Of a stretch of 64,000 nt of DNA, positions 49,046 to 60,690 are shown piece by piece. Position numbers and translations under genes: made by a program. The DNA lies in the NCBI GenBank assembly GCA_033675265.1, contig JAUJYZ010001516.1:576001-640000 (forward strand), in the 5' to 3' direction. The DNA is from Actinostola sp. cb2023 (taxonomy: Eukaryota > Cnidaria > Anthozoa > Actiniaria > Actinostolidae). The notes beneath the pieces were generated by a model. That model saw only the letters and a list, made by a program, of their open reading frames with translations, ran no database searches and had not been told where the DNA came from. How positions within the stretch are numbered: position 1 is the first letter of the stretch; every line of letters begins with the position of its first letter.

Positions 49046-49240
49046 CCGCCGTTCCGCCATTCCGCCGTTCCGCCGTTCCGCCGTTCCGCCGTTCCGCCGT
49101 TCCGCCGTTCCGCCGTTCCGCCGTTCCGCCGTTCCGCCGTTCCGCCGTTCCGCCGTTCCGCCGTTCCGCCGTTCCGCCGTTCCGCCGTTCCGCCGTTCCG
49201 CCGTTCCGCCGTTCCGCCGTTCCGCCGTTCCGCCGTTCCT
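49046..49240. repeat. 8 bp tandem repeat CCGCCGTT, about 24 copies
   Basis: A GC-rich array in otherwise AT-rich DNA. Open frames of about 110 codons on both strands are repeat by-products. Confidence 0.95.
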
Positions 49241-49514
49241 CGTTTTAGGATCGCCCCTACTGAGATGCAAACGACAGGGAACGAGAATATACCATTTTCT
49301 CATTCGTTTGACTGCCCTTCAAACAAAAGGACCAAGTTGAGGCTAACGTTGTAGCTTCAAACCATTGTACCACGCCAGGGGAAAATTAATAGGGGAGTCC
49401 ATCTCTAATATACGTGGTTCCCATCAGATTGTTAGCTTGGCTATTTTTAGCAACAAGCTGTGATTGGTTGGTTCCATCACAGGTAGCCCAAGCTGATTAT
49501 CTGTATGGGAGAAT

Positions 49515-49861
49515 TGTCGCGTATGTCACGGTTTAGAGCCTATTGTGCCTTTTGTAATCTTCATTTCCGGTGTAACAAGATCCTTTAGCGTCCCTTTAGA
49601 ACTCCTAGTCATTTTATACAGTTTATACATCGCTTTGGAGCCATCGATTGTAAGTCTTTATTTCTTATTTGATCTTTGTTACATGCTTCGCTAGTATCTA
49701 ATACCTTACAATTCCTCGTCTAATTTGTATTTGTAATTTGTTTAGTTTTCACCGTGTATTATGGAATAAATATACTGATCCCTTGGATGAATGACCTTAT
49801 TTTGTGTCACACTGGTTGGCACTGGTGTTCCTACGATAATCGTGTCGCCGGGAACACGACA
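49515..49861 (+). mobile_element. 5' LTR of BEL/Pao-like element
   Basis: 347 bp, starting TGTCGCGTATG and ending GGGAACACGACA. Preceded by AGAAT, the 5 bp target duplication. Confidence 0.95.
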
Positions 49862-50172
49862 GTGAAAAAATCGATGTTGTATCAACGCGAAACTACTAGA
49901 GCTTGAGAGTTTAGAGACTGACCTGCAAATAAAGAAGTTGGAGTTGATGAAAAGGAACTTCTGGAACGCCAAAGCGATCGACCAGCTCATCGCCTGCCGC
50001 CAAACAGTTCATACGAATTTCATTCAAGGAGTACAAAGGTTAGCAACGACATACCCGATTGTGTTCGACTAAAATCCTGTAAGAACGGAGTTAATGCTGT
50101 TGTTATTGTGAGCAAGCCACGACGAAAGAAAAACGATTGACCCTCAGCGCGTTGGGGTCCCTGTGGTAAAAA

Positions 50173-52506
50173 ATGAGTCTTCACGCATCGGACACACAGG
50201 AAACCCAAGCCGCAACTAACGAAAAACGCCATCGCCCATTATCAAGAAAGGCACTTCAAAACGCTATTGAATCTAAGCGTAGAGAACTCGATGTTAATGC
50301 AAAGGTATTACAGGAACTTTACGTTATCGCTAACACAGCATTACAAAATGGAGAATGTAGTGAAGGAAAGTTACAATCCCTCCAAACCGTCACGCAGAGA
50401 TTCAGGAATACCTTGAATGAACTCACTGAGCTCTACCAGCAGGATCAGTGGGGCGACTATGAAGAGGAAGCGAAACTGACAACTGAGTACAGCAAATTGG
50501 AGCGTGCAGGCAACATCATTAAACAAGCTACTGACGGTTGCCATCACGAAGTATCATCACAAGTCTCGCGGAAGTCTCGCCGTTCATCCACTTCCCGCGC
50601 TTCAACATCTTCCAGCTCAGCGAGAAGAAATGCTCTTGCCGATATAGCAGCAGCCAGAAAACAAGCAGAGTACGACAAGCTTATCGCCGAGAAGGACAAC
50701 GCTCGAAAAGTGCAGCAGGCCCAGTACGAGCTGGAAATGGCCAAGTTGGCAGCCGACAAGGTCGAAGCCATAGCCAGTGCGAGGCTCTTGGCTATTGAAG
50801 AATGCCTGGATGAAGAAGAGTTTAAAGATTTAGACCTTCCCGCCGACCCTGACCCAGAGGACCACGAGTGCCACGTCAATACCTGGATGCAAAACCACCC
50901 GATAACGAACACAACCACGCCCGGTCAGGAACCAGCTCACCGTCCAATTGTAACATCTACACCCAAACGAGACAGCACCATCGGGTTACTAGAAACCTTC
51001 ACCATTACGAATCAAAGACTGGTGTCGGGACTGACTCGACAAAGTTTGCCTAAATGTCACCCCGACATCTTTGACGGTGAAGTTACTCTTTTCCATCCGT
51101 GGAAAAGGGCATTCAGAGCAATGATCGACGACGCCGACGTAACACCTGCCCAAGAAATGAACTACCTGAGGAACTTTACCAAAGGCGAAGTACAGAACGT
51201 AGTGGATAACTTCCGGAAAAGACACCATACTGACCTCGCAGTCGTTCTCCGAGAACTCTGGAGGGAGTTAGAAAGACGATTCGGAAACACAGCTGCCATA
51301 ACGAATGTCCTCCTAGAACGCCTCACCCACGCAGCCAATTTCAGTGAGAAGTATCTTCCAGGTTTACAGGCCTTTGCGGACTTGTGCGGCGATGTTGACA
51401 GTCAGCTCGCGTTTCTACCAGGACTCTCCTGTCTGAATTATCCCAACGTGCTACGCCCAATTGTAGAAAGGTTACCGAACTTCCTACGGTCAAAGTGGGA
51501 AAAAGAGATTATCAGCTACGCAACCAAGCACCAAGACGCATACCCTGGCTTCCATGTGTTTGCATCCATGGCGCAGGAACAGGCGAATAAAAAGAACCAC
51601 CCAAATGTGCAAGCAAGCGGCGTCCAACCTACTGTCCACGGAGAAAAATCAAGCAAAATAACTACAAAGCAGGAAATCACCAGTGCAAGACGGGTCATGA
51701 AGACCAACACAGAGGAAGACAATAAGCCACACTGCAAGTTCCACGATTGTGACGGCCACGAACTGACAGAGTGCAAGGCCTTCGCAACGAAATCGATACA
51801 AGAAAAGACCGATTGGATCCTAAAGGAAAAACTCTGTTTTCGTTGCCTCGAGGCAGGCCATATTGCCAAAGAATGTGAGTCGGAAATCACTTGTTCTAAG
51901 TGTAACAGCGACCGGCACCCCACCCTTTTGCACAAAGAAAAGGACGGCGAGGAGTTAAAATCTAATTGCACCTCTGTCTGCAAAAAGGAAGGTGTGTCTT
52001 GCAGTAAGATCCTGTTAGTCGACGTGTTCCACCATCAACGTCCACAAGAGCGTCACCGTGTTTACGCAATAATAGACGACCAAAGCAACACCTCTATGAT
52101 TACGCCAGATCTAGCAGACAAGTTGAAAGCAGACGGCCCTCGAGATAGGTACCTTCTTTCCACGTGCAGTGGTGAGAAGGAAGTCAATTATGGTCGTCGC
52201 GTATCAGGAGTGGTCCTCAGTGCCGACAACAAAACATCTAAACTGCCAACACTAGTGGAATGCGCACATATCCCTCAAGACAAAGCCGAAATACCAACGC
52301 CTGAGATAGCAGGGAGATTCAGCCACCTGAGGGACATTGTACAAGATATACCCCCCCTGGACGACCAAGCAAAGATACACCTGCTGATAGGCAGAGATGC
52401 ACCTGAACTGTTAAAGGTTCGAGCCTTTAAGAATGGCCCGAGGGGAGCCCCCCTGGGCCCAGAAGCTTGTCTTAGGCTGGACGATATCAGGTCAAGCCCG
52501 TCTTGA
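50173..52506 (+). pseudogene. BEL/Pao-like gag-protease ORF
   Basis: 777 codons. N-terminal helical and coiled-coil region (about 15-215, Ala/Lys/Glu-rich), then the capsid-like part of BEL gag (about 285-460). Zinc knuckles follow: CFRCLEAGHIAKEC and the partner CSKCNSDRHPTLLH (about 556-590). A retropepsin-like domain carries AIIDDQSNTSMI (about 632-643), with Asp-Asp-Gln-Ser instead of DTG/DSG. The ORF ends shortly after the LIGRDAPELL block. The reading continues in another frame at 52433, the switch falling at a run of C residues (about 52448-52454), so this is a 1-base frameshift relative to the family. It is a relic, not a host gene. Confidence 0.88.
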
Positions 52507-53224
52507 CTTTGCAAATAGACCTGTTCACATACAAGCACGACGAACGACGGTCATGGGAGACAACGATAGCTATGCCCGTACAGATGCGTTAGTAGAAATG
52601 CCTCCTGGAGTTACTGACAGCAACGAGTACGACACAGTGCCCTGCCCAAACAAGTTCATTGTCACCGACAATCTGGCAGACCGTTATACCAATGATCTTA
52701 AAAATGATGTCTTCCACTCCTTACCAAGCGACAGCGAAGGCGAAAGCAAGTTCCTGAAGGTAATGGAGGCCGGCATACATAAGAATAACATCGGCAACTG
52801 GGAGATGCCACTCCCTTTCCGCCAGGAAGAAGTGAGACTGCCCAACGACAGAAACCCTGCAGATCTAGAGACACGCGGTCTTCACCCCAGTAAGATGATG
52901 GAATCTGTTTGGTTGAACGGACCAACCTTCCTGAGGAATACGGCGGAGGTTCCTCCATCAAATGAAGTGATGTCGACAAACGACAGTGACCCGGAGGTCC
53001 GAAAGGAAGCCATCTCCTGCAAGACTAAGATAGGAAACAGCCAGTCATCAGGATTAGGAGCGGAAAGATTCAAGAGATTCTCCAGTCTCTCCTCCCTGCG
53101 ACGCGCACTGGCAAACCTCATCGTCAAGTTAAGAGAGTTTAAGCTCAGGAAAGAACGACCTGCAACTAAACCGACGATTCCTGGATGCAACGTTCCTGGT
53201 TCCCAGCGACAAGTCTTAGACTAA
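52433..53224 (+). pseudogene. BEL/Pao-like pol remnant with RT deleted
   Basis: 263 codons in the next frame. It begins with the protease-to-RT linker (WAQKLVLGWTISGQ) and the first RT block (FLKVMEAGIHKN, LPFRQEEVRLPNDR). From there it jumps straight to the NPADLETRGLHPSKM block, which in full elements lies after RNase H. Most of RT and RNase H is therefore missing, joined in frame at about 52852. The remaining C-terminal part is short and no integrase catalytic core is seen. Confidence 0.85.
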
Positions 53225-53341
53225 AGACAAAGAAGGAACATTTGGACATTTAATATGGACACTATATTAGTTCATTATGTAATCACCGCATTAGTTATTT
53301 AGTTCATTTTATAACAAGGATAGTCATCCTTGGGCGAGGAG

Positions 53342-53688
53342 TGTCGCGTATGTCACGGTTTAGAGCCTATTGTGCCTTTTGTAATCTTCATTTCCGGTGT
53401 AACAAGATCCTTTAGCGTCCCTTTAGAACTCCTAGTCATTTTATACAGTTTATACATCGCTTTGGAGCCATCGATTGTAAGTCTTTATTTCTTATTTGAT
53501 CTTTGTTACATGCTTCGCTAGTATCTAATACCTTACAATTCCTCGTCTAATTTGTATTTGTAATTTGTTTAGTTTTCACCGTGTGTTATGGAATAAATAT
53601 ACTGATCCCTTGGATGAATGACCTTATTTTGTGTCACACTGGTTGGCACTGGTGTTCCTACGATAATCGTGTCGCCGGGAACACGACA
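53342..53688 (+). mobile_element. 3' LTR of BEL/Pao-like element
   Basis: 347 bp, matching the 5' LTR except at about one position, and followed by the AGAAT target duplication. An ATGGAATAAATATA block inside may hold the poly(A) signal. Confidence 0.95.
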
Positions 53689-53693
53689 AGAAT

Positions 53694-54056
53694 ATATATG
53701 GAAACTACGATGATCACTGAAAATCTCTTTATTCTAATAAAATGTTTCAAAAACCTTCATTTACCTTTGTTGTGATTACTTTAATGTCTGTAATGATTTT
53801 GGGAGCATTTAGACTTGTTTTAGGGTGGTTTTTGCTTTCTTGAATTCACTCTCTAAAAGACGAAGTCGACTTCGTCTAGTTTTAGAGAGTGAATTCAAGA
53901 AAGCAAAAACAACCCTAAAACAAGTCTAAATGCTCCCAAAATCATTACATACATTAAAGTAATCACAACAAAGGTAAATGAAGGTTTTTGAAACATTTTA
54001 TTAGAATAAAGAGATTTTCAGTAGTGATCATCGTAGTTTCCATATATATTCTCCCA
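53694..54056. repeat. Near-perfect 180 bp-arm palindrome
   Basis: The arms meet at about 53873 in AGACGAAGTCGACTTCGTCT. They can be followed outward through GAGAGTGAATTCAAGAAAGC and AAACAAGTCTAAATGCTCCC with only a handful of mismatches. It is the centre of the large foldback. Confidence 0.92.
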
Positions 54057-54179
54057 TACAGATAATCAGCTTGGGCTACCTGTGGTTCCATGCGCGCGTT
54101 CCGATTGGTCGGTTTACTGAAGACCGGGTAATTTTTTCATCGCGATGTACGATAGTTGACAATGATGTAAAATCAAGAA

Positions 54180-54325
54180 AATATATAATGGTAATAGGAC
54201 TGAGTGGAGTCCAATTCGGTCTGTAATCATACGAGTGATAAACAAAATTGGACGACCGCGTAGCGGGAGTCCAATTTGTTTATCACGAGTATGATTACAG
54301 ACAGAATTGGACGACACGAAGTCCT
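54180..54325. repeat. Small hairpin
   Basis: Inverted GGAGTCCAATTCGGTCTGTA/ACAGACAGAATTGGACGAC and TGATAAACAAAATTGGACGA/GTCCAATTTGTTTATCAC blocks, with CCGCGTAGCGG at the tip. Confidence 0.75.
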
Positions 54326-54334
54326 GTTACCAAT

Positions 54335-54610
54335 TAATCATAACTATTACAATTTCCGAGAAAAAAGATCTTCATGATAAACAATGCTAAAATGCCCCAA
54401 AACAATGACATATTTTGGTGAAAAAGCGAGAAAAATTTCTTGAGCGCGCGCTCGATAGCGTAGCGATTGCGTGATAGCGCGCGCATTTTACTGAAAAGGT
54501 GTAATGTGATTGGCTCTTGCAACTGTCAGATTACAACTGTCCAATTAATGCTAAAATAGGACAGTCTCTCAACCAATCAGATTCGAGGAAATTGTAATAG
54601 TTATGATTAA
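54335..54610. mobile_element. MITE with AATCATAACTATTACAATTT ends
   Basis: The left end and its inverted partner at 54586-54608 enclose about 275 bp. It sits in the broken right arm of the foldback. Confidence 0.72.
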
Positions 54611-56000
54611 GATGAAAATAGGCTGTCATTTAGAGGACGAAATACATTACAAATATGAAACCCTACTCGGTACTTCTGATTACGCTAGGTAAAACTTGCT
54701 AACAACGCCGTGAAATCACGAATAACCGCGAAAAAAAATATATACAAAAATCAAAAGCCGAGAAAGAAAGCAAGCTGGGGTTTTTACAAGAGAAAAAAAA
54801 CGATCCATTCAAAGAAATTATCAATTAAGCGACTTTATATCAAGCTCATCAGATCCAACTACTCACAAGATCATGTATGTGCTTTATCCTGGCATAACTA
54901 TGTAACAAAACACAAATCTATGGCAAACAAAACTGACTTCAAGTCCCAACACGACTCGTCGGTTTTTATTGCAAATGCTTTGAGAAACGACTACAATCAA
55001 GCGACAAATTTTCAATGAATCAAAGTCATTCAAACAACTGAGAGGCAGTTCAAGGATTGAATGTAAACATCATTAAGTCTAAGAAAAATAATCCTCACAC
55101 ACTTTGTAGTCGTTGGCGAAAAAAAAAGAACCATAATCTATGCACGCTTTACCTTCACAAATCTTGTTTGAATCCCTCGTATTTGTTGACTCAGTTTCAC
55201 TCTCAGGTTGTTGTTTTCTGTTGTTGTTTTATTTCTTTAACTCCTAAAACACTCGAGATAGTAATAAATACGAGCCACCAAATAGATCCAAAGAGATGCA
55301 ATGTGTTTGAAGGAATGTTTTAGACGATACTGATTTCGTCTTTGAAGACCTTTGAACGTGTTTTTGAAGGTTTTTGAAGTTCATCGTGAATCTGAGCTTC
55401 AAGTTCAAAAGCAAGCACATTTCTTTGTAAAGCGAGGCCAACGTATCCTCTCTTTTCGTCGAATTCAGTACTTTCAATCAACATCAATCGATTCCATCTT
55501 TTCCTGGGAATACTCCCTAATTATTCAAAGCAATAAACGAAGAAATAGAAGTACAAATGTCGACACTCAGCAGGCTTGTAGTTGTAGTTTTTGGTTTCAT
55601 GTTGAGTTGAGTCAATCCGACTCACCGGCGAAGTTTTTTTGACTCTTTTCAAACTTTACAGCTCCATTTCAAAGAAATAAATCCCTTACGGTGTTATATG
55701 AAGAGATTTCACGTAGAATAGCGAACTTAGTTGAACGGTTTGTAATCGTTATATAAATTGGATAGGTTTTAACTGAACGGGTTTTCCGTGTTGACTTTCT
55801 TGTTTGAATTTGATTGAGCAGATTTTTTATTTACATGAATGGCGGGAAACCGCGCGGCCGCTTACAAAATCAAAAATTCAAAAACCACATTTTAAAAGCA
55901 AAATATAGCCATATAATAAACGATTTATCAATTTAATTTATTATAACTACATGTACATGTAGCTGTGGTATAAAATGTTCATCGACGAAGGAGATAGCCG
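54611..56000. other. Insertion in foldback right arm, no gene supported
   Basis: Frames of 80-100 codons at 54710-55018, 55057-55323 and 55352-55642 are Lys- or Ser-rich with no recognised domain. The segment has no match in the left arm. Confidence 0.4.
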
Positions 56001-56145
56001 CCATGTTTACTGCAAGTGACATCATTTACCTCCAACCAATCATAGCTTGTTGCTAAAAATAGCCATGCTAACAATCTGATGGATCTAAGGGCATTAGGGA
56101 AGATGGACTCCCCTATTAATTTTCCCCTGACCACGCTCAACGTTA

Positions 56146-56334
56146 AGCCGCATCTACAATATACACGAACAAGTTTTCCTTGACAACGAAAAATTGACAA
56201 TTTTTTATCATCTATACACGAGCAAGTTTTCCTTGACAAGGAAAAATTGGCGATGTTTTTGTCGTCTACACGAGCAAGTCTTCCTTGTCAAGGAAAACTT
56301 GTCAAGGAAAATTTGCTCGTGTAGATTCGGCTTT
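56146..56334. mobile_element. MITE (family E), copy 1
   Basis: Ends AAGCCGCATCTACA and its inverted TGTAGATTCGGCTTT partner, with CGAGCAAGTTTTCCTTGACA inside on both sides and repeated. The same family is at 61903-62106. Confidence 0.82.
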
Positions 56335-56365
56335 AGCCTCAACTTGGTCCATTTGTTGGTAGGGC

Positions 56366-56810
56366 ACAGGTAGCCCAAGCTCTACTCATGGCAGCTTTGC
56401 CAATCAGTTTCATTGAAAAACCTAAAAACACAATTTCTCTGAAAATTCTGAATAAAGTCTAAAACAAACACAATGTGTTTGACTATATATTTTTCACATC
56501 TGGAGTGAATTTCAGCTCATTTTAATCATTTTGGGTATTTGTTTTCCCCTCATATGTATACTGTGACAAGGTAGGAATCAAAGCACGAAAAAACGAATTC
56601 AAACGGCCACAAATTCTGAAGCGTTTATTTCTCCAAAAAAGGTTTACATCCAAAATTGAAACTCATCACAGCTTGAATAGACAATATATACATCTGAATA
56701 TCCCCAAAACATAACCCTACCTCTTTCCACGAATTTAGAAATGATCTCCAAACACGAAAATCACCGTTGAAAATCATCAAAACAGGCGTGACCTAAAGAA
56801 GTCGGGGTAG
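56366..56810. other. No gene seen
   Basis: Single-copy-looking DNA between two pieces of the foldback right arm. Confidence 0.4.
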
Positions 56811-59097
56811 GGCAGTCAAGCGAATGAGAAAATGGTATATTACGGAAGTACAACTCAGTGGTAAACTGCGAGTTACACGAAATCGTTCTACTAATGTTAC
56901 CCTGGTTCCAGAGGCGCTTTTCGCTTTTCGAGCCGAAGGATTTAGGCGAGAGTATGCGCGAACGGAGAGAAGATCGAGGAGATAGCGCCTCTGGTAGAAT
57001 CCGTTGGGAATCTCACTTCCATGCTAGGCCCCAAGTCTCTCTCTGTCGCTAAAACCGGTTTACCGGGTTTGGCTGAAACAAACACGCAAAACCGGTTTGG
57101 CGACACATGGCTGATCATATTACTATGACAAATTTGAATGGTTTGAATTTGCTAATTAACAAGAATAACAAAATCAAAAAATATCCAAAAGCAAGAATAA
57201 AGTTTGAAAGAAAAACCGTTTCAAGCGCGCGCTGGATCCGTGCGCGAGCGATTCGTCATTCTATGTGTCTGTACTCTTAATGACAATGGCTGAGAGCCAA
57301 TCAGATTGCGAAATTACGCTCTGTTATTGTAAAAACAGTCTTTATGACATAGCATTGATAACATGTATGCATTTTGTCTGCGCATGCGTTAGAATTCAGA
57401 TTTGAAAGTGATTTGCCGCCATTTTCTTTGCAAATTGTACTGCGTGGGAGATTTAGTGAGCGATCTTCGTCTCTAGAATGATGTTCAAGAAAATATTTGA
57501 AAGGAAATCAATAGTCTGCCTACTTTTGTTTTGCTGTAGATGATTTTTTTCCGTATATAAGGGTCGCTCAAGGTACTTAAGGCCTGGTTCAAAAAGGCAA
57601 CTTGGAAAATCACATTTCTTGTAATAACTCGCTGCTCTAATTTACTTAGGTACTCATATTTAGGCATAAGGTTATATACAAGATTTGAGACAATTTGGAT
57701 CTAACAATTGTGACGTCATGTGGTCACGTGACCTTATGGAGGAAAATATAGTTTTTCTTAAATGCGGTCGCGAATTCAATTCACAATGAAATACCTTTTA
57801 CGTAATAGCGTTAAGGATAACCAGTTAAACAAGATAGCGTTTAGAAAACCTCGGAATTATATATAGTTTAAGAGAAAACTACTAGAAATATAATCTGATG
57901 AAATGGTCACGTGACCTCTTTTCCGAAATATTCTCCATGCAAAAAGCGGGAGACAGGTTTTCTAAACGAGGGTTAATAGATGATCATAAACGTGATTATA
58001 CACAACTATTTGCTTTCACTTTCCTCTTAAACTGGCGACCGCATTTTATATTTTGTTTTCAAAATTCTTTGTCACGTGGTTAACCACGTGATACGCTGTT
58101 TTGGATTTCATTCACTTAAATGAGTAGAGGATATAAAACTCTCAAGCTGTGCCAAGTTTTGTGATGTTTAGTCAAAATGATTAGACATTATAATTTTTTT
58201 ATCCCGTAAAACCAGCTACATTGTCCTTTGGGTTTATTCTCATCGAAGATGATTTCAAGAGATACTTCATAGTGAACGTTAGTATCGACACATTGAAGGT
58301 CACATTCTGTGAATTTGAGTTCTCTACATTCAAGTATTCTCAAAGTATTTTGCTCGGTTCAGTTGGGTATTTATCATTTTTGCACGTGTTTTCCTAACAT
58401 TCCTACCTAAAGTACAATACTTATTAACTAGCCCCCCAGCCGAAAATATCACAAATTGACTTCTTCTAAGCTTATTCTTTGCATTCGAGAACTTATTTTA
58501 AGCTGAAAAATTGTCCCTCGATGTGAGATCGTATTATTTTGGTACTATGGTATCAGTACACTCTATTTGTTATGATTATGACTGATTTTCATCGCTGGTG
58601 TATACCATATTACAAACACTCTATGTGTTGAAGTTTATTGTAAAGGATAGCTTAATTCTTCATTTTTTTGGACTTCTTAGAATCAGCTGTAAACCGTTTG
58701 ATATAAGTTTGATTCACATTGAGTTTTTATTCAGCATTGTGTTTGCGAATCGTTTATCTGAATTGGTGACGTGTCAAACTAAATTATAAGAAAACCTCTC
58801 TTAGTAGCTCACCCCCCAGCAATTGTCTTCCGTGATTTGTTGCTTCACTCATGCTAGTTTCTTAAAGACTCCGTGTCGACCGGCATGCAACGCGCGCGCA
58901 ATGTTTTTGTTTTGATCCCCGCCATTCGCTCTTCTCATCGACAATATTTCCTTTTCCGAGCTGATACGTAGCAAAGGAACTGTAAAATGATGAGAAAATG
59001 AACACATTCAGTTCCGCTGAGAAGGAAAAGCGAGAGGAAATAACAACACAGCGCAGTACTATACACAGCGAAGGTTCATATTATAGTGCTTACTTAC

Positions 59098-59264
59098 TGT
59101 AAAATAACTTCAGCAAATTCGCTGTCTGTTCGGCGATTATATCCTAGTTCACTCTTCTTAGATCTCCATAGATCTCGGATAGATTTCCTAACGTAAATAA
59201 CTTTTAACTCTTCCGGTCTTTTGGGCCTACCAACAGGTCTGCTCCTCTTCCTCGTCGCTGACAT
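59098..59264 (-). CDS. Partial exon inside the foldback: AT-hook-like, basic
   Basis: A 56-codon frame starting MSATRKRSRPVGRPKRP, running through YVRKSIRDLWRSKKSELG and DSEFAEVIL to a perfect GTAAGT donor at 59097. The GRPKRP stretch resembles an AT-hook. The rest looks like a short helical DNA-binding or oligomerisation segment. It is the first exon of something whose later exons I cannot find in the window. Being inside the foldback, it is likely either the remnant of a transposase-type gene or a captured host exon. Confidence 0.45.
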
Positions 59265-60009
59265 GACGGGAGAAACATGGACGTGAAAATAGCAAAAAAT
59301 CGTGCAGCAACTTCCTCTTCCACGACCCAATACATATTATCAGCTATACACATATAAATTCCCGACCTTTTGCCGGTGATTTCTCGAGGAGAAACAACTC
59401 GATGCCTTTCAGAAAATCAGATTGAGAATCGATAGAGATACAAACACAAGAAATCGAATTTCGTATGATACGTTATTATCGCTCTGGGCGCGCGTTGCAT
59501 GCCGGTCGACACGGAGTCTTTAAGGTCTTGTTTGTTGGAGTTGAAAAATTGTCCCTCTTGCTTTGCGGTGGATTTGAAGTGTCCAAGTATCACTCATTCA
59601 CCCGAATTCTCCGTAGGAATGTTGCCTTGTTTTGGCGGATTTTGTTCCATTATACGGGAAAAAATATCCACAGCACCACAAAAGTAGGCGGACTATTGAT
59701 TTCCTTTCAATGATTTTCTAAAACTTCATTCTAGAGACGTAGATCGCTCACTAAATCTTCCACAGCAGTGCACTTGGCAAAACAATAGCGATACTTCATG
59801 TTTACAAACATTAACATTGTGATGTAAATATGCCAACCATTTCCACAAAGACTTCTCACACGTTTTGTTTCAACAGCCAATCGATCTCTGGTTGGCACAT
59901 CGTTGGCACATGAATGACAAAAGCTGAAGTATCGATTATGCAAATAGGTACTTTGAAATCTGAATCCAAACGCATGCGCAGACAAAATGTACACATGCTA
60001 GCATTGATA

Positions 60010-60340
60010 TAACGCGCGCTCTGTTTTAATTGGCTAATTAGCGTGCGCGAACGTGCATCCATAACTCAATGAACGCACACTCACGTTATCGGTAGCGCGC
60101 TCTGAAATCAATTGGAAAATATTGTTTTATTTGAATTTGCAGTAACTATGTTATAAAAGAAATGGTCAACGCTTCAGCTGGGCGTCCATCGAGTTATGGA
60201 TGCACTTGGTCGGCTGCTAAGCACTCAAGAAGCTAGAGTCGCACTAAGCCTCGTGCGACTCTTGCGCTTCTCTCGTGCTTAGCAGCCTCCCGCGTGCATC
60301 CATAACTCGATGGACGCACGCTGAGCGTTGACCATTCCTT
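60010..60340. repeat. Interspersed repeat family D, copy 2
   Basis: Same arrangement as 28806-29112: GAAATGGTCAACGCTT, GCGTCCATCGAG, a central hairpin of CTAGAGTCGC-type arms, then CTCGATGGACGC and AGCGTTGACC. Confidence 0.82.
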
Positions 60341-60690
60341 CATTGTAGAGTATGTAATATCAACATATCAATATCGGGAAGAGGAAAGTTCCATTTGTTT
60401 GACGGTAAAGCTTCGAAGGAGCAAAATATTGCCATCAAGAGTTTCTCTTCAAAAGCGGTTTTACAATTTCACGGTCAAGCCTGGTAACGACTATATTAAC
60501 CAATCAGCGACGAGGTTCAAATTTTGTACTTGGGGCCTAGCAGAGCCTAGCATGGAAGTGAGATTCCCAACGGATTCTACCAGAGACGCTCTCTTCTCTT
60601 CTCTCCGTTCGCTCTACCACAGCCGCGCATACTCTCGCTTTATACTCTCGCCTTCGGCTCGAAAAGCGCCTCTGGAACCAGGATATAATA

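Larger units (their letters stand above)
49515..53688 (+). mobile_element. Young, internally deleted BEL/Pao-like LTR retrotransposon
   Basis: Two 347 bp LTRs differ at one position that I can see (A or G in GTGT-TTATGG), and AGAAT flanks both sides. The internal part keeps gag and protease, a stub of RT and the region from the RNase H end onward. Most of RT, RNase H and integrase are gone. It must have moved with help from an intact relative. Confidence 0.9.
49284..56850. mobile_element. Large nested foldback element
   Basis: Left-arm pieces recur inverted on the right. The pairs are: ACCATTTTCTCATTCG (49293) with 56826; GACCAAGTTGAGGCTAA (49330) with about 56336-56352; GGGGAAAATTAATAGGGGAG (49378) with about 56110; TTAGCTTGGCTATTTTTAGC (49430) with about 56060; and AGCCCAAGCTGATTATCTGT (49485) with about 54070. 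The inner arms 53694-53873 and 53874-54056 form an almost perfect palindrome. The arms are broken by later insertions: the BEL-like element (49515-53688), other repeats (54090-56000) and a MITE (56146-56334). Confidence 0.75.
56892..60683. mobile_element. 3.8 kb foldback element with long inverted arms
   Basis: Outer ends: CCTGGTTCCAGAGGCGCTTT at 56901 and its complement ending at about 60683, about 165 bp similar. Further paired blocks: TTTTGTCTGCGCATGCGTT (57371/59971), AAGTAGGCGGACTATTGATT-type (57510/59685), GAGATTTAGTGAGCGATCTT-type (57450/59745) and GACTCCGTGTCGACCGGCAT (58868/59497). The central unpaired part is about 58.9-59.5 kb. The family D repeat (60010-60340) sits in the right arm. 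Confidence 0.8.

Noticed and set aside
48210..49340. Tyr/Pro/Thr-rich and RNGGTAE-type frames
   Set aside because: Stop-free 10 bp and 8 bp tandem repeats; open in all frames.
54710..55642. Three frames of 80-100 codons in the foldback insertion
   Set aside because: Low-complexity, no domain, no splice signals that link them.
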